This document shows, piece by piece, positions 23,520 to 34,719 of a stretch of 64,000 nucleotides of DNA (its first letter is position 1; every line of letters starts with the position of its first letter). The position numbers and the translations under genes are program-made. The notes under the pieces were generated by a model, which saw only the letters and a program-made list of their open reading frames with translations, was not told the DNA's origin and searched no databases. This DNA is from Apostichopus japonicus (taxonomy: Eukaryota; Echinodermata; Holothuroidea; Aspidochirotida; Stichopodidae), in contig NC_092569.1 in NCBI RefSeq assembly GCF_037975245.1, positions 23,694,168 to 23,758,167 on the forward strand, read 5' to 3'.

Positions 23520-24456
23520 CCCTTTATTTCATTTTGCTGATGATACTGCATAATTAATGATAAAGGTTGATTACAAAGGATGACGATAATGCTCATTTAG
23601 TCCAAATAAATCGTTTGTTTTTTGTGAAGAAGACAAATGATATGGTGATTGATTTTAGAAAAGTCACAATCGAACCCACGGAGCTAATAGACAACTTCGT
23701 CGAACGTGTCTCAACCTCCAAGTATCTTATTGAAGTAATAGATAATCAGCTTGTTGGCAGGACCACATTGATTATTTGGTTACAACTTACAAGGATCATA
23801 GCTCCATGCAAGGATCAGATCCAGATTGCATTGTCTCCGTAAATTAACCCTTCAGCCTTTACTGGGCGAATTGTGCCCCCCAAAACCAAACACTTTGAAC
23901 TTTAATATCAATAGCCGCATTGTTACTAGTTTTTGTTTTATAATACCGTGATTTGCAGTGTGTGGCTGTATTGTATTGTATGGTGAGGTGGAATCGTGGA
24001 CGGTACAGATAAAAACGTATTTGACAAGCTATAGCCGTACTCAAGTTTAGGAGATAATTAGCTTACGGGGGACTCATCATTTCAACATTTTCTTGAGGCT
24101 AACCTTAACACCGTACTTGACGATATCAGCCACCCCCTATATGTGTAGATCTTAATATCGTAATAATCTCCCGTAGTGCAAGTTTGAGACTACCATTTGC
24201 TCTTACAAACCAACACAAATCGTCGTTTATCACTCGTTGTATTAATCTTGATAAAAATCTATTTAATCGTTAGGTTTCTGGTATTTTACTATTTTATTTT
24301 CCTACTTAAATTTTGTTGTCTCTTAACCTGTCTTTTTCTCCTAGCGCAATTGTATTTTATTACTTTTTTTTGCATGCTTATGTATTTATCATGTTTTTAT
24401 TGCAAACATGCGATTGCCCCTTTGGAATATAAAAGGGTTGAACTTGAACTTGAATC
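23520..24456 (+). mobile_element. Eroded LINE 3' portion
   Basis: An RT palm remnant (FHFADDTA at about 23530-23555, in a frame broken by TAA) is followed by NDMVIDFRK and VSTSKYLIEVIDNQL (23567-23842), as in CR1/Rex-type LINEs. The rest is decayed. It ends in GGAATATAAAAGGGTTGAAC with a short TTGAAC repeat near 24436-24455, a typical oligomer tail. Confidence 0.7.
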
Positions 24457-25142
24457 TGTTATGGAAGCAAAGCTTACTTTATGATGTTATATAGAACACA
24501 TACGTCGAGCTGCAGGTTCAAGCACAAATTGGTAATGCGAATATATCACAAGCGCAGTAAAAATGTCCACAGCAATGGTAACATATAGTTTATACATCAA
24601 CTGAGTTTTTCGCGGAAGTAGTCCGTGCAGTCAATACAGCCGAAAAGAGTAAACAAATTGGTCACAAACTATTTCTCGTCAAAAGCCATCTTTTGCTCTA
24701 GTGACACAACTTGTTGTCCGATGAATCGAATTCAGATCCTTTCTTTCGGATAACTTACAATCGGAGACTTCCGTATGTCGAATTTGCAGTTTTCATTTTT
24801 GCAGCCAACTGCTTGCTTCGGATAACATCAAACTGCAGCATGCCAAGCTCAACCCGTAATCCACGATAGTTTAGAGAATTGAGATTGCAATTACTTCACA
24901 AACCTATAGCTTCGATAATGTTGATATCATCATTTATTTGCTCGATTGGCATTCCATAAATTAAGCGTGCAATTCAGGTAAGCTCGCAGGCGGGATAAAA
25001 TCGCGACACATAACAATGGGCGTTGCTCAAGGGTTTGAAGTACTCAACATTTATCAGATGCCAAATCGTGGTGTTTGGTTCCCTTCGCTGTCACTTTTAA
25101 ACGATTTAAATGAGATGTTATATGTTACCAAATATAACTGGC

Positions 25143-25512
25143 ATGTACGGAAGCGTAGAAGAGACATGTAAATTGACGTTTAGATGCAACGACTCGTCAA
25201 CACGACAAGAAGTTGAAAATTGAAGTTTTGACGACATATTGTAAATTGTCAAAATGTCGAAAATCTGAAAATTTAATTTTTTTTCGAGAAGCATCAACTC
25301 GTCATGATAACAAAAATTCACATTTTTGACGAGATCATACCAAATCGTTCATTTGTCAAAAATCTGGAAATTTATGTTTTGTCGGGAAGAATCTGGCGCA
25401 AAACGTAAATTTTCCATTTTATTGGTATCATTTAGACGAGTTAATACCTCTCGACAAAACGTCATCTCATCGAAACGTCACTTGACATGTTTCATATACG
25501 CTCCCGTACCTC
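25143..25512. mobile_element. Putative MITE with long terminal inverted repeats
   Basis: The left end (ATGTACGGAAGCGTAGAAGA, continuing GACATGTAAATTGACGTTT) and the right end (reverse complement AGGTACGGGAGCGTATATGA, continuing AACATGTCAAGTGACGTTT) are inverted matches over roughly 45 bp. The interior repeats short CGTCA/TTTTGACGAG motifs. There is no coding capacity. The target duplication is unclear, possibly GTA. Confidence 0.55.
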
Positions 25513-25519
25513 ACAGATA

Positions 25520-28500
25520 TCTTGGTTAACATGCAAATGTGTAGTGGAGAGGAGAATGGACAATCTACAGAGAAACGTAATGGCAGGTTGTACAGTCTGA
25601 CTGTATACTATAGAAACATGATCGAAAATGTAATGTTTTTTTTTTAATAAATTGCAAGGACAATATAACCAAAACACCACATCAACTCTAACTATCGGTT
25701 TTATTTTATTCCTATATAAAAACATATGTGGCCCTGGAATCGTTAGCAGCCCATGTTGAGGGGAGCGTGGGGAGGGGTGGTCCAAATTAATTCTGGGGCA
25801 TATTTGAACTACAAAAAAGGTTTATAATTAGATAATTATGCCTACATGGTGTTAAAATAAAATGTGCTTAAAAATCATTCATACGTACATGGATTTGAAA
25901 AGGGTAGGAGAATGTACACCATACCTCACTGCCTGGATCACGCCCGCGTAGTTGCTCATTATGGAGCATATCAAATGAACAGTTTCTATAAGCAAACATA
26001 TGCGTTGGTTCGTCCGTCCTTTCATTCGTACATCCGTTCGTCCGTTCGTTCATCTCTCGATTCCAGTATATACACTTGGAGGTTGTATGTTTTAGTTACA
26101 TCCAACATTTAACATTTGACATTGTACTGGGAAACCTACTCACTAAGTGAGGGCTCCCTTCCCCATGGACCGATATGTGACATCATGCTGTAACACTCGT
26201 TGCTGTACAAAACGGAGCAAGGATAAATTTTTCTCTTAAATTGATTCTTTGGTGTAATGTTACTGAGTAAAAGGCAACTATTCCTTACAACAACAAAAAA
26301 AGTACCTTATGCAAGAAATACAGAACAATGAGATTATGTTATCCGTCGTCGCTTTTGATCATGATGCACAAGATCACTGTTCACATGGTCCCATCGCCCA
26401 TGTGCATTTGGAACCATCTTCAGAAAACCTCAAAGAATGATTATAACTTATGACGCTTTAAAAAAAAGAAATGTACCGATTCTAAACTTTGTACCGGTTG
26501 ATGGTGGTACTCAAGGTACAACATGGGAACCAGGAGAGTATAGAGGGGCCCGCGCAGGGATGAAGAATAATATATTCTACTTTTCAAATATGCTTTGAAG
26601 TTAAAAGGGGGGCCAGGTGGCATAATACTGTTTCCATGGGCCCGCGATCTGACTTCCAACCCCCTGACCATCAAGTGTACACTTAAAGAACTGAGGCTGT
26701 GTTAAAAATGTTTTCCATCTATATCTCTGTCTGTAAATACTGTTTATACTGCACGATGTTTAAATTCTTCCTGAATGAAGTATCTCAGTCCGTCGCTACT
26801 TTTGAAAGTGGTGGCGGTATCTATAAAGAGTCGTGACAAACTGTATTCATATCCAACAAACCCAAGATCTATCCTATACGATACCGTACAGTGCACTTAC
26901 TCACAGTGACAGCCTCTCTACGTAACATCGTGATCAGAGACGGCGGGAAAATGGTAGGGGATGGGGTGGGGGGGGGTGACTGTAGCCACCAAACCTGTGT
27001 TATTTATTTATTTTTAAATCAAAATATTGTAGTTGAAATTTTCAAGAAAAACAAAACAAAACATCGAACGTTGAAGAATGTAGACGAAAGTTTGAAATAA
27101 AGTAGTCTCCATTCTGAGATAAGCTCTGGCAAAATAATAGTTTCTTTTTGTATGTAATCAAGCAAAAAGTCGTAAAACCAGACAAATATTGAACCATTTT
27201 GAAAAGCAAAGCCAGAAATGTCGGTATGTTACAGGTTGAACTTTCCAGAAGAGAGTCAAGTGAGATTAAGAAAAAATAGTTGAAATTTTGAGATAAAATG
27301 TAGAAGTTTCTCTGTTTCCATCTGAGCTACCGTAGCATTAACAAAAGAAAAATTCGTCTGGCAAAGATATCGAAACTGACCACCGGTTTAATTTTCCCTA
27401 CAACCCCCCCCCCCACACCCTTACCCCCACCACAGCACTTTTCGATAGCTTTCTACTTACCCCCCCCCCAATTTAGTTGTTGCTCCAGTTATCTTTTGAC
27501 TTGTGCGAGAATATTGGTCTCACCACTTCCACCCCTCCCCTTGCCCTTCCCGCTCCACCGTCCAGGGTCAAGGTCATATGGCTACATTGTTCATGTTAGG
27601 GGACTGAAAATGAACATTTACTAGTCACCTCGTAGAGTCCCCACTTAACACCCGTTTACATTAACTTTTCATTTTTCGTTACAAAATTTAGAACATTTCC
27701 TTAGGGAAATTCCAACATTCTTGGTGCAATTAGGCTGGAATCAAGTACAGGGGTTACCCGGTATATATTAAAGGATCAATCTGGAAGCTTTCCAGAGGCC
27801 TTTCCAGTTGTCATCATTCTGGTCATGAAATTTCCTTCACTTGTATTTCCAAGACAATTTGATGAAAATCAATTGTATTGCAATTGTGATAAACCCTATA
27901 CACTTCCCGTGTAAAGGTGCTGATTGTCAAATAAAAATGTAGTACATCATGGGTAACATAAACTCCATTGGCAATGAAAACATGTTAGACAGCATCACCG
28001 GACGCGGAAGGACATTGTTGCTGTGAAAAGAATAAACCGCATTTGGGTGATATTCTGCTGTTACCCGCTTTAATATGACTCACTACAACGCTTCTAAATA
28101 GATACGCATATATACAATGCAGCTCCGCAGTCCATTTCAGAAATGCAGCTCTTCGAATCAACCAACACATGTGATAAAATATGGTCTATAAAATATTGTC
28201 TCGGAAATATGGTAAACAACCAAACCAAGGGGCACAGTTTCTCGTCATGTCAGGTGAGATCGCAGGTCACATTCCATAAGTTTCGTCACCATGCTAACAC
28301 ACAGGTGGTTTTGTAATCAGGGAGTTGTTATGGAACTCTCTGGTGTAACTGCCAACAACTACAGTGATTGGTGATTTCATACGTAGTTCCTCGTAGTAAT
28401 TTCCCGTGTCGTAGTGGAAGGCCTACTTGGCAGGAACAAAAATGACTCTTCGAGTGACTAACATACATCAGAGAGCGAGATCAAAGGTCGATACCGAGAG

Positions 28501-29700
28501 AGCTGTTGTTAACCGTTGTGGAGCCAATACGCTATTGTTGAAGAAGGCCAGAATATTCTATTCGACTATCCAGTTCCATATCTGTGCTGTGAACCTACTA
28601 ACTGTGGCAGAGGTTTTCATCGGTGTGTAATAAACTCGCAATTAAGAAATAACACAGGCATATAGCCAACAGGCACAATGGTCATTGTTTCGAGAATCTT
28701 CCTAGAACTAGGTTACTGACTTGAAAAACTGAAGAAGAGGATATACCTGGCTGATGACTAGGGCAAAAGGAAAAAGCCCAGAATTATCCAAGCATGTGTA
28801 TTGTTTGTGATTTGTTGCGGTTCGGTATGGGCTAACGTGTCCACTGGATATCATACAGGATGCAGCCGTATAATTTATTCAATCAACACAAATCTCGTTC
28901 TTCGCGTCTTTACAGTGGGTTGATATTTAAAGTCACTAAATGGAAGTATACTATGCATGTATGTGGAAGCTGTGAACCGGTTATGGGTTACTTGGTGTTT
29001 AACATGTAATACTATAATCGTTTAAGGAGTTGTTTGAAATGTTCTCGGAATAAACTACAGTTTGGTTTAGCTGTAATCATCAACTCAGTATTTGGAGCAA
29101 ACCGTGACAGAATGTTTCACTGCTATCACCACGCAGTTTAATGGAATTTAATGGTCATTAACGCTCCGACTGGACCGCTAGGCCTGCTAGTAAATTCACG
29201 AGCGTCATAGATTCCAATTCCTCCGCCGTGTTGTAACTATACAGAGTATAAACCTACAAGAAATCAGTTCATTGGAGGCAAACAACGGAACTTTGGAAAC
29301 ATTAGACTACCATTGTTTACTTATCATTGTATAACGTGTCCGGTTAGTGCCAAATGAGGCATAATTGTTTACTTAAGTTTTTGGACTTTGAGAGGCACAC
29401 TGCTTTGCTTTTATATATATCTACTGATGTAACTTCCTAGAAATTGTGTGACCTATTGTTACGTATGCACAGAAGTTATTGTTCCGTGCAGTACGTGTAG
29501 GTGTATCCAGTATCGTCTGCCGTCTTTCTGTTCGAATTATGGATTATTACATCAACATATTTCGTCAATTTTGGATACTGTTGTTTGAATGATTTCACGT
29601 TTTAAAGATACATATTTCCCAGGTTGCAAGCTCAAACGAAAACTGGGAGGTTATAGTTAATTAGTGGTAACGATAACGATATAAAGCATACCATACGCAT
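25520..29700. other. Noncoding AT-rich stretch
   Basis: I see no supportable exon or RNA gene. There is a short TTCGTCCGT-type repeat near 26010-26060 and several poly-C tracts (26960, 27405, 27460). Short open frames here show no recognisable protein. Confidence 0.6.
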
Positions 29701-29752
29701 CATCTTTCAGTGTATCAAAGCGGATATATAGTACAGTGTTTTTCTTATAAAT

Positions 29753-32700
29753 ATGAAGTCGATTTTGCTTCATTGGCATTGCAATGTTACCATTCTGTTC
29801 CTTTTGTTGAATATATTCTTGTTTGGTGGATGCATGGTCAACGAAACGATTTGTCTACAGCAGTGGGACTGTAAATGGCGAACTGATTTTCCATATACCC
29901 GCACGGAGGGGCAATGTTCATACCTTCTGCCCGGATATTACCCTATAGACGGCCCCTCTTCTTCAGCTCCGGAAGGAAGCAGATGTAATTTAAATGTCGA
30001 TTGCAAAAGGGGAGACGTTAACTCCACTGAGATGTTTAAATGTATACATCTCCTTACTTCACAGTCGCTTGTGGAATCTCTGCGTCTTTACCGTTGTAAC
30101 GATTTGGAACTTAAAAATGGAGATCTCGAGTTTTTAACATCTATGATAGAATTTAATATATCATACGCTGTCATAAAGGAGATGCAAGATGAAGTATTTT
30201 ACAAAACAACCAACCTTGTTACCGTAGATGTCTATCAGGACTACGAAGCAGGAGTTAGCATATCGGAATATCCCCGGGCATTTATAGGTCCTGTGCCTCA
30301 AAGCACGAGCGAAATTAGCAACACTTTCCTGCCAAATTTGAGACATTTGATACTTTCTAGCTTTAATTTTTCAACGGGGATTCCAGAGAATGCTTTTCAA
30401 CACCTTGGTGCTTTGCAAACTATAGAATTTGAGTTTGTTACCCTCCAAAACAGCGATTTTCAAAGTATGCAAAATTTGACAGAACTTGCCCACCTTAAAA
30501 TTTACGACAGTCAAAACATAGACTCGCTGCCACCACGTATCTCGACTTTCATGCCAAATCTCCAACATTTTGAAATCTCTATGACTAATATTTCTAATAT
30601 AACTGTTCAACAGTTAGAATCATTCCATAAGCTGGAAACACTCATATTGGACGATAACTTGCTTGTGGATATTGACTTGTTGGCATTTCAACATTTGACA
30701 AATCTGAGGAGTCTGTCTTTAGCTGGAAACCAACAACTACAAATAATTCCTTTCTTTGATAGACTAACCCAACTCGAAAAACTTGTTCTCAGCAACTGTG
30801 CAGTATCTAATCTTTCTCTTGAAGTATTTACAAATCTCGACAATTTAAAACATTTAAGTTTAAAGAAGAACAAACTTAAACAAATTCCACCCCTTTTTAC
30901 GAATTTTCAAAGTACCGGAACCATTACATTAAAAAATGTTGAAATCGTTGATTTATCAGACAATGAGATCAGTAGCATTATGGCGTACACATTCAGTAAC
31001 TTAGAAAATCTGAAATCTATAGATTTGTATAAAAATTACATTACGGTAGTGCATTATAGGACATTTTTTAATTTAAAATCACTCGAGAAAGTATCTCTGG
31101 AATTCAATGCCATTCGAAATATTCACAGAGAAGCATTTGACGGAATAAGTACCTTGAAAAACTTGAATTTAGAGGGTAATATGTTAAAAAATTTCCCCAA
31201 GCTTTCAAATGTTAATTGGGAGGTTGACCTTTATCATAAACTTCCACGAGATCCCTTTTCAACGGACATACGAAGTAATCCACTCCAATGTAACTGTGAC
31301 ATGTTTAGGGATGTGTTTACTCGTGTTGGTCGAGACATATGGCAATTGCAATATTACTACGATATTATCTGGCCTGGCAATTACTTTTTGACAAACCAAC
31401 TTTTCGTTCAAGCGAAATTTCTCGAATGCCAGACAGAACTATACGGCAAGAATAAAATAGACCTAATGCTACATGATCCAGAGAGGTGGTTCTCCTATGT
31501 TTCGTCCATTGATTTATGTCCCCATCCTTGTCGGTGCCTCAGCCAATGTTCAAACGGGCATTTCTATGCTGTTTGCCGGCATGCTAATCTGACTTCAATA
31601 CCAAACGGATTAGGCTCGTGGGTCAATACTCTCTATCTTGAAGGAAATATGATTACCCAATTAGATTCGACATCACTTTCCAATATGCCTGACCTTACCA
31701 ACGTTGACTTGGGAGACAATCGAATTTCTTCCATAGAGGACGGCACCTTTCATAACTTGCATAGTTTACGCGAAGTATCTCTACGTGGTAATAACCTTAC
31801 TGTGATTCATTCCAGTACGTTCAACATCTCCTCGTCTCAGTTGAAATACCTTGATATATCGTCAAACAATATTGCTGACATCGATCGTGACAGTTTTCTA
31901 AGCGTTTCTTCTTTGGAAGTTTTAAAACTTGACCAAAACAAATTAGAGACAATTTCTCAAGGAGTCTTTGATAATCTACACAATTTATCGCTGTTAACGA
32001 TTAGCGACAACCCATTCAACTGCACTTGTGATTTGCTGTATTTAACAGATTGGTATGTAAAAGTAGCGTTTGTTCCCGAAAGGAGTTTCTCTAGCGATAT
32101 TGCAGAAATAGGATGTGCTCCATTTTTGAACGAAACTGAACTTTACGATTGGATGCAAGAGCAAACAGTGACATGTAACCCGGTGATTCCCCCTTCTGAC
32201 AGACCGAAACCAAGCTCGGTTATAGTTGTTCTTGTTGGGGTTTGTGCTGCTGCAATTACTTCACTTGTTTTAGGTTTCATCTACAAATTTCGGTTGGAAA
32301 TATTAGTCCTCATATACACAAAGACAGGTGTGAAAATATTTGACAGAAATGATAGTAACGGGGAAGAAGAGAAAACATTTGACGCTTTTATATCTTTCAG
32401 TAGCATGGATAGGCAGTTTGTTCTAGAAGAATTCATCCCGAGACTGGAAAGTGAAGAAAACAAACGAAAACTTTGTATTCATCATAGAGATTTCGTCGTA
32501 GGTGAATGTATCGCAACCAATATTATTAATGCTATAGAGAATAGTAACAAGATTTTAATACTGTGTTCTAAAAATTACTTGGAGAGTGAGTGGTGTTCTT
32601 ATGAGTTTAAGAAATCACACCATCAGGCATTGAGTGATCGCAGTCGTAGAATTGTTCTCATCATGATGGAAGATGTCAATAAATCTACATTGGATAAGGA

Positions 32701-32857
32701 AATCAAAGCTTACATCTCAACTAATACTTATTTAGAAAAGAAAGATCCATTATTTTGGTCAAAATTACTATATTCGGTGCCAGCAGCTAAGCGTGGCAAT
32801 ATCGACACATTGAAAGAAACGAATGCAAACAATGTCTCTTCTGAAACATGTGTTTAG
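29753..32857 (+). CDS. Toll-like receptor, two cysteine clusters (mccTLR type), intronless
   Basis: A single uninterrupted 1034-aa frame. Residues 1-30 are a signal peptide with a hydrophobic core (ILFLLLNIFLFGG). Leucine-rich repeats fill about 100-505. A first C-terminal LRR cap starts at NPLQCNCD (509-516). An N-terminal cap begins CPHPCRC (589-595), and more LRRs and a second cap at NPFNCTCD (753-760) follow. A transmembrane helix lies at about 821-843. A TIR domain runs from FDAFISF (876-882) to the box-3 FW (1001-1002). This LRRCT/LRRNT pair in mid-ectodomain defines the multiple-cysteine-cluster Toll architecture of invertebrates. TIR box 2 reads RDFVVGE (912-918): the BB-loop proline usual in RDxxPG is valine here. 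Expected role: membrane receptor sensing microbial or Spatzle-like ligands, signalling through TIR adaptors. Intronless TLRs are common in echinoderms. The 5' and 3' UTRs cannot be bounded. Confidence 0.95.
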   Translation: MKSILLHWHCNVTILFLLLNIFLFGGCMVNETICLQQWDCKWRTDFPYTRTEGQCSYLLPGYYPIDGPSSSAPEGSRCNLNVDCKRGDVNSTEMFKCIHLLTSQSLVESLRLYRCNDLELKNGDLEFLTSMIEFNISYAVIKEMQDEVFYKTTNLVTVDVYQDYEAGVSISEYPRAFIGPVPQSTSEISNTFLPNLRHLILSSFNFSTGIPENAFQHLGALQTIEFEFVTLQNSDFQSMQNLTELAHLKIYDSQNIDSLPPRISTFMPNLQHFEISMTNISNITVQQLESFHKLETLILDDNLLVDIDLLAFQHLTNLRSLSLAGNQQLQIIPFFDRLTQLEKLVLSNCAVSNLSLEVFTNLDNLKHLSLKKNKLKQIPPLFTNFQSTGTITLKNVEIVDLSDNEISSIMAYTFSNLENLKSIDLYKNYITVVHYRTFFNLKSLEKVSLEFNAIRNIHREAFDGISTLKNLNLEGNMLKNFPKLSNVNWEVDLYHKLPRDPFSTDIRSNPLQCNCDMFRDVFTRVGRDIWQLQYYYDIIWPGNYFLTNQLFVQAKFLECQTELYGKNKIDLMLHDPERWFSYVSSIDLCPHPCRCLSQCSNGHFYAVCRHANLTSIPNGLGSWVNTLYLEGNMITQLDSTSLSNMPDLTNVDLGDNRISSIEDGTFHNLHSLREVSLRGNNLTVIHSSTFNISSSQLKYLDISSNNIADIDRDSFLSVSSLEVLKLDQNKLETISQGVFDNLHNLSLLTISDNPFNCTCDLLYLTDWYVKVAFVPERSFSSDIAEIGCAPFLNETELYDWMQEQTVTCNPVIPPSDRPKPSSVIVVLVGVCAAAITSLVLGFIYKFRLEILVLIYTKTGVKIFDRNDSNGEEEKTFDAFISFSSMDRQFVLEEFIPRLESEENKRKLCIHHRDFVVGECIATNIINAIENSNKILILCSKNYLESEWCSYEFKKSHHQALSDRSRRIVLIMMEDVNKSTLDKEIKAYISTNTYLEKKDPLFWSKLLYSVPAAKRGNIDTLKETNANNVSSETCV

Positions 32858-32928
32858 ACCGATTATTGAGTATTTATCCCATTCAGATATGATATGAGAA
32901 GTGGGAAGAAAATGTCACCCGTTATAAG

Positions 32929-33005
32929 GGCTGGGTGGCTCAGTTGGTAAACCGTAGGGCTTGTAAACCAGCCTAGGTCACTGGTTCAAATCCGATTCTA
33001 GCTTC
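32929..33005 (+). tRNA. tRNA-derived sequence (tRNA-like pseudogene or SINE head)
   Basis: A good A box (TGGCTCAGTTGG) and B box (GGTTCAAATCC) are spaced as in a tRNA, with loop CTTGTAA (TGT, Thr-like). The acceptor can pair only with wobble pairs, and the anticodon and T stems are mismatched, so I call it a tRNA-derived repeat rather than a working tRNA. It lies just downstream of the TLR gene. Confidence 0.55.
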
Positions 33006-33026
33006 AACTATATCTGCTCATTTTAG

Positions 33027-33329
33027 CCGGTTCACACAGAGATTACAGTAACTACTGTAAATCTTAAAGTTTTGAACCAACGTTAACACTGGATTATGCT
33101 GACAAATCTGATAAATCTGTAGCTTGTGCTACTAGGTTTACTATAAGAACTGAAAATATGTGTAATCCCAACGAATCCCAACAACTGGATTTGTTGGAAT
33201 TACACATATCCTCAGTTCTTACTGTTATCCTAATAGCACATGCTACCGATTCATAGCACGATCCTGTCTTTACTTTGGTACAGAACTTAAAGATTTTTAG
33301 TAGTTACTGTGTTCTCTGTGTGTACCAGG
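33027..33329. mobile_element. Foldback MITE, about 300 bp, almost all inverted arms
   Basis: Left arm (CCGGTTCACACAGAGATTAC inward) and right arm (reverse complement CCTGGTACACACAGAGAACA) are complementary over about 145 bp with scattered mismatches and meet near 33180. A second copy is at 49712-50014. Confidence 0.75.
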
Positions 33330-33873
33330 TCCCCATTTCCATTGTATTATCCGTTGTTAATTCACTTGACATGTGTATAAAAATAGAAATATTCATGGAA
33401 TGTAGATTGAATTTAGTTATAGTCTAACCACCATCGTGTATGGTGTTTCAGCTTTGCGTTCTCATTTGACAAAACATAAAGGACTTATTAATGGCAGCAG
33501 GTTTCAGATTTCTTCCTTGTCAACCAAAGCTGGATATGAATCAGATACAATATTTATGATAGGAATTTTAAACAATGGGAAGTGACGTAAAATTTAGAGA
33601 AACTGATTCGTTATCACATTTGTGGTAAGGAACCATATACGGCGCAATGTACATTTTAAAGTACTTTATCTGTTTATTATCGTTTTGTCTGCAATTTTGT
33701 CTAAACTTATCGAGTAGTGCTCAGAATGTTAAAGATAAGATATTCTATCACATTCCAACAAATGAAGGTAAATCAAATTTTCAATAATTGTTCATGGACA
33801 TTTCGTAGCTCCGACACGTTATTCATACCTTATAACCTAATCGTATAATCTATATGATATTATTATTATTATA

Positions 33874-33893
33874 ATTATATATATATATATATA
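33874..33893. repeat. Short (TA)n microsatellite
   Basis: A 20-bp TA run in AT-rich noncoding DNA. Nothing else is supportable between 33330 and 34270. Confidence 0.8.
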
Positions 33894-34270
33894 GCCTGAT
33901 ATGTCGAAATATAATATTTTATAAATATAAACTTTAGTAAATATGAATATACATGTTTATACGTTAACAGTGTACAAACCTTTCATAAGTGGTTTCGTGT
34001 CAAACAGTTTTATGTTCATTCTCGGCTTTGATTGGTAAATGATTTAGTAGTCCTAGCCTAAGTCTAAGTTAAAGGAGATTGGCAAACCATAACAGATTGT
34101 TTCAAAGCGGATCAACTCCGTATCGTTTATCTCGATTTAAACAGCTAACCACATGTACATAATTCATGAAATTTACCATAAGATCCTGACCATCTTCCCA
34201 CTGTAAAAAAAAACGCACTCTCAGGTTGAGCTGTAAGGTAGATCCAATTCATTTTTACGAACCATGTAAG

Positions 34271-34719
34271 CAGTGGCGTAGCTAAAGTGCGGGTAGGGGT
34301 AGGGTGGGGATGGGGTCGTCTATAGCAATATTCAGGGACGAAACGGGAACGCCTAAAAACTTGCACATGCACAAAAAGCATATACACTGGCAACTGTAGT
34401 TAAACTAATTGAAATGATAGTAACATTTTCCATCTATATTTTGCATTTTGCATTTCGGCAAAAATTATGATATGGGAGAGTTCTTTCATCTTCTTAGAAC
34501 GAGCCCCAACAGGAACGTCGGCAAAGTTGCATACCCATCCACCCCCCCTCACCTGGCCCCTCTAAATTCCAACCTGAAACAAAGGGTAGAACCTATAATG
34601 GTGTCATAAAAATAACATATCAATGTAAGTGCTAATTAATTCTTAATTTCTCTAACTCTTTAAAAGGGGACACATATTTTGCTTTGCCCCCTCGCACCAT
34701 GAAGACTGTCTACGCACCT
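34271..34719. mobile_element. Probable hAT-like MITE, eroded
   Basis: The left end CAGTGGCGTAGCTAAAG matches the CAGTGGCGTAG family. A candidate right end GTCTACGCACCTG is an imperfect complement. Flanks CATGTAAG and AGTGTAAG agree at six of eight positions, as an aged 8-bp target duplication would. The C/G-rich runs inside resemble the element at 61091. Confidence 0.45.

Noticed and set aside
29721-29731. TATATA upstream of the TLR start codon as a TATA box
   Set aside because: It is only about 23 nt before the ATG, which would leave almost no 5' UTR, and AT-rich hexamers are common here.
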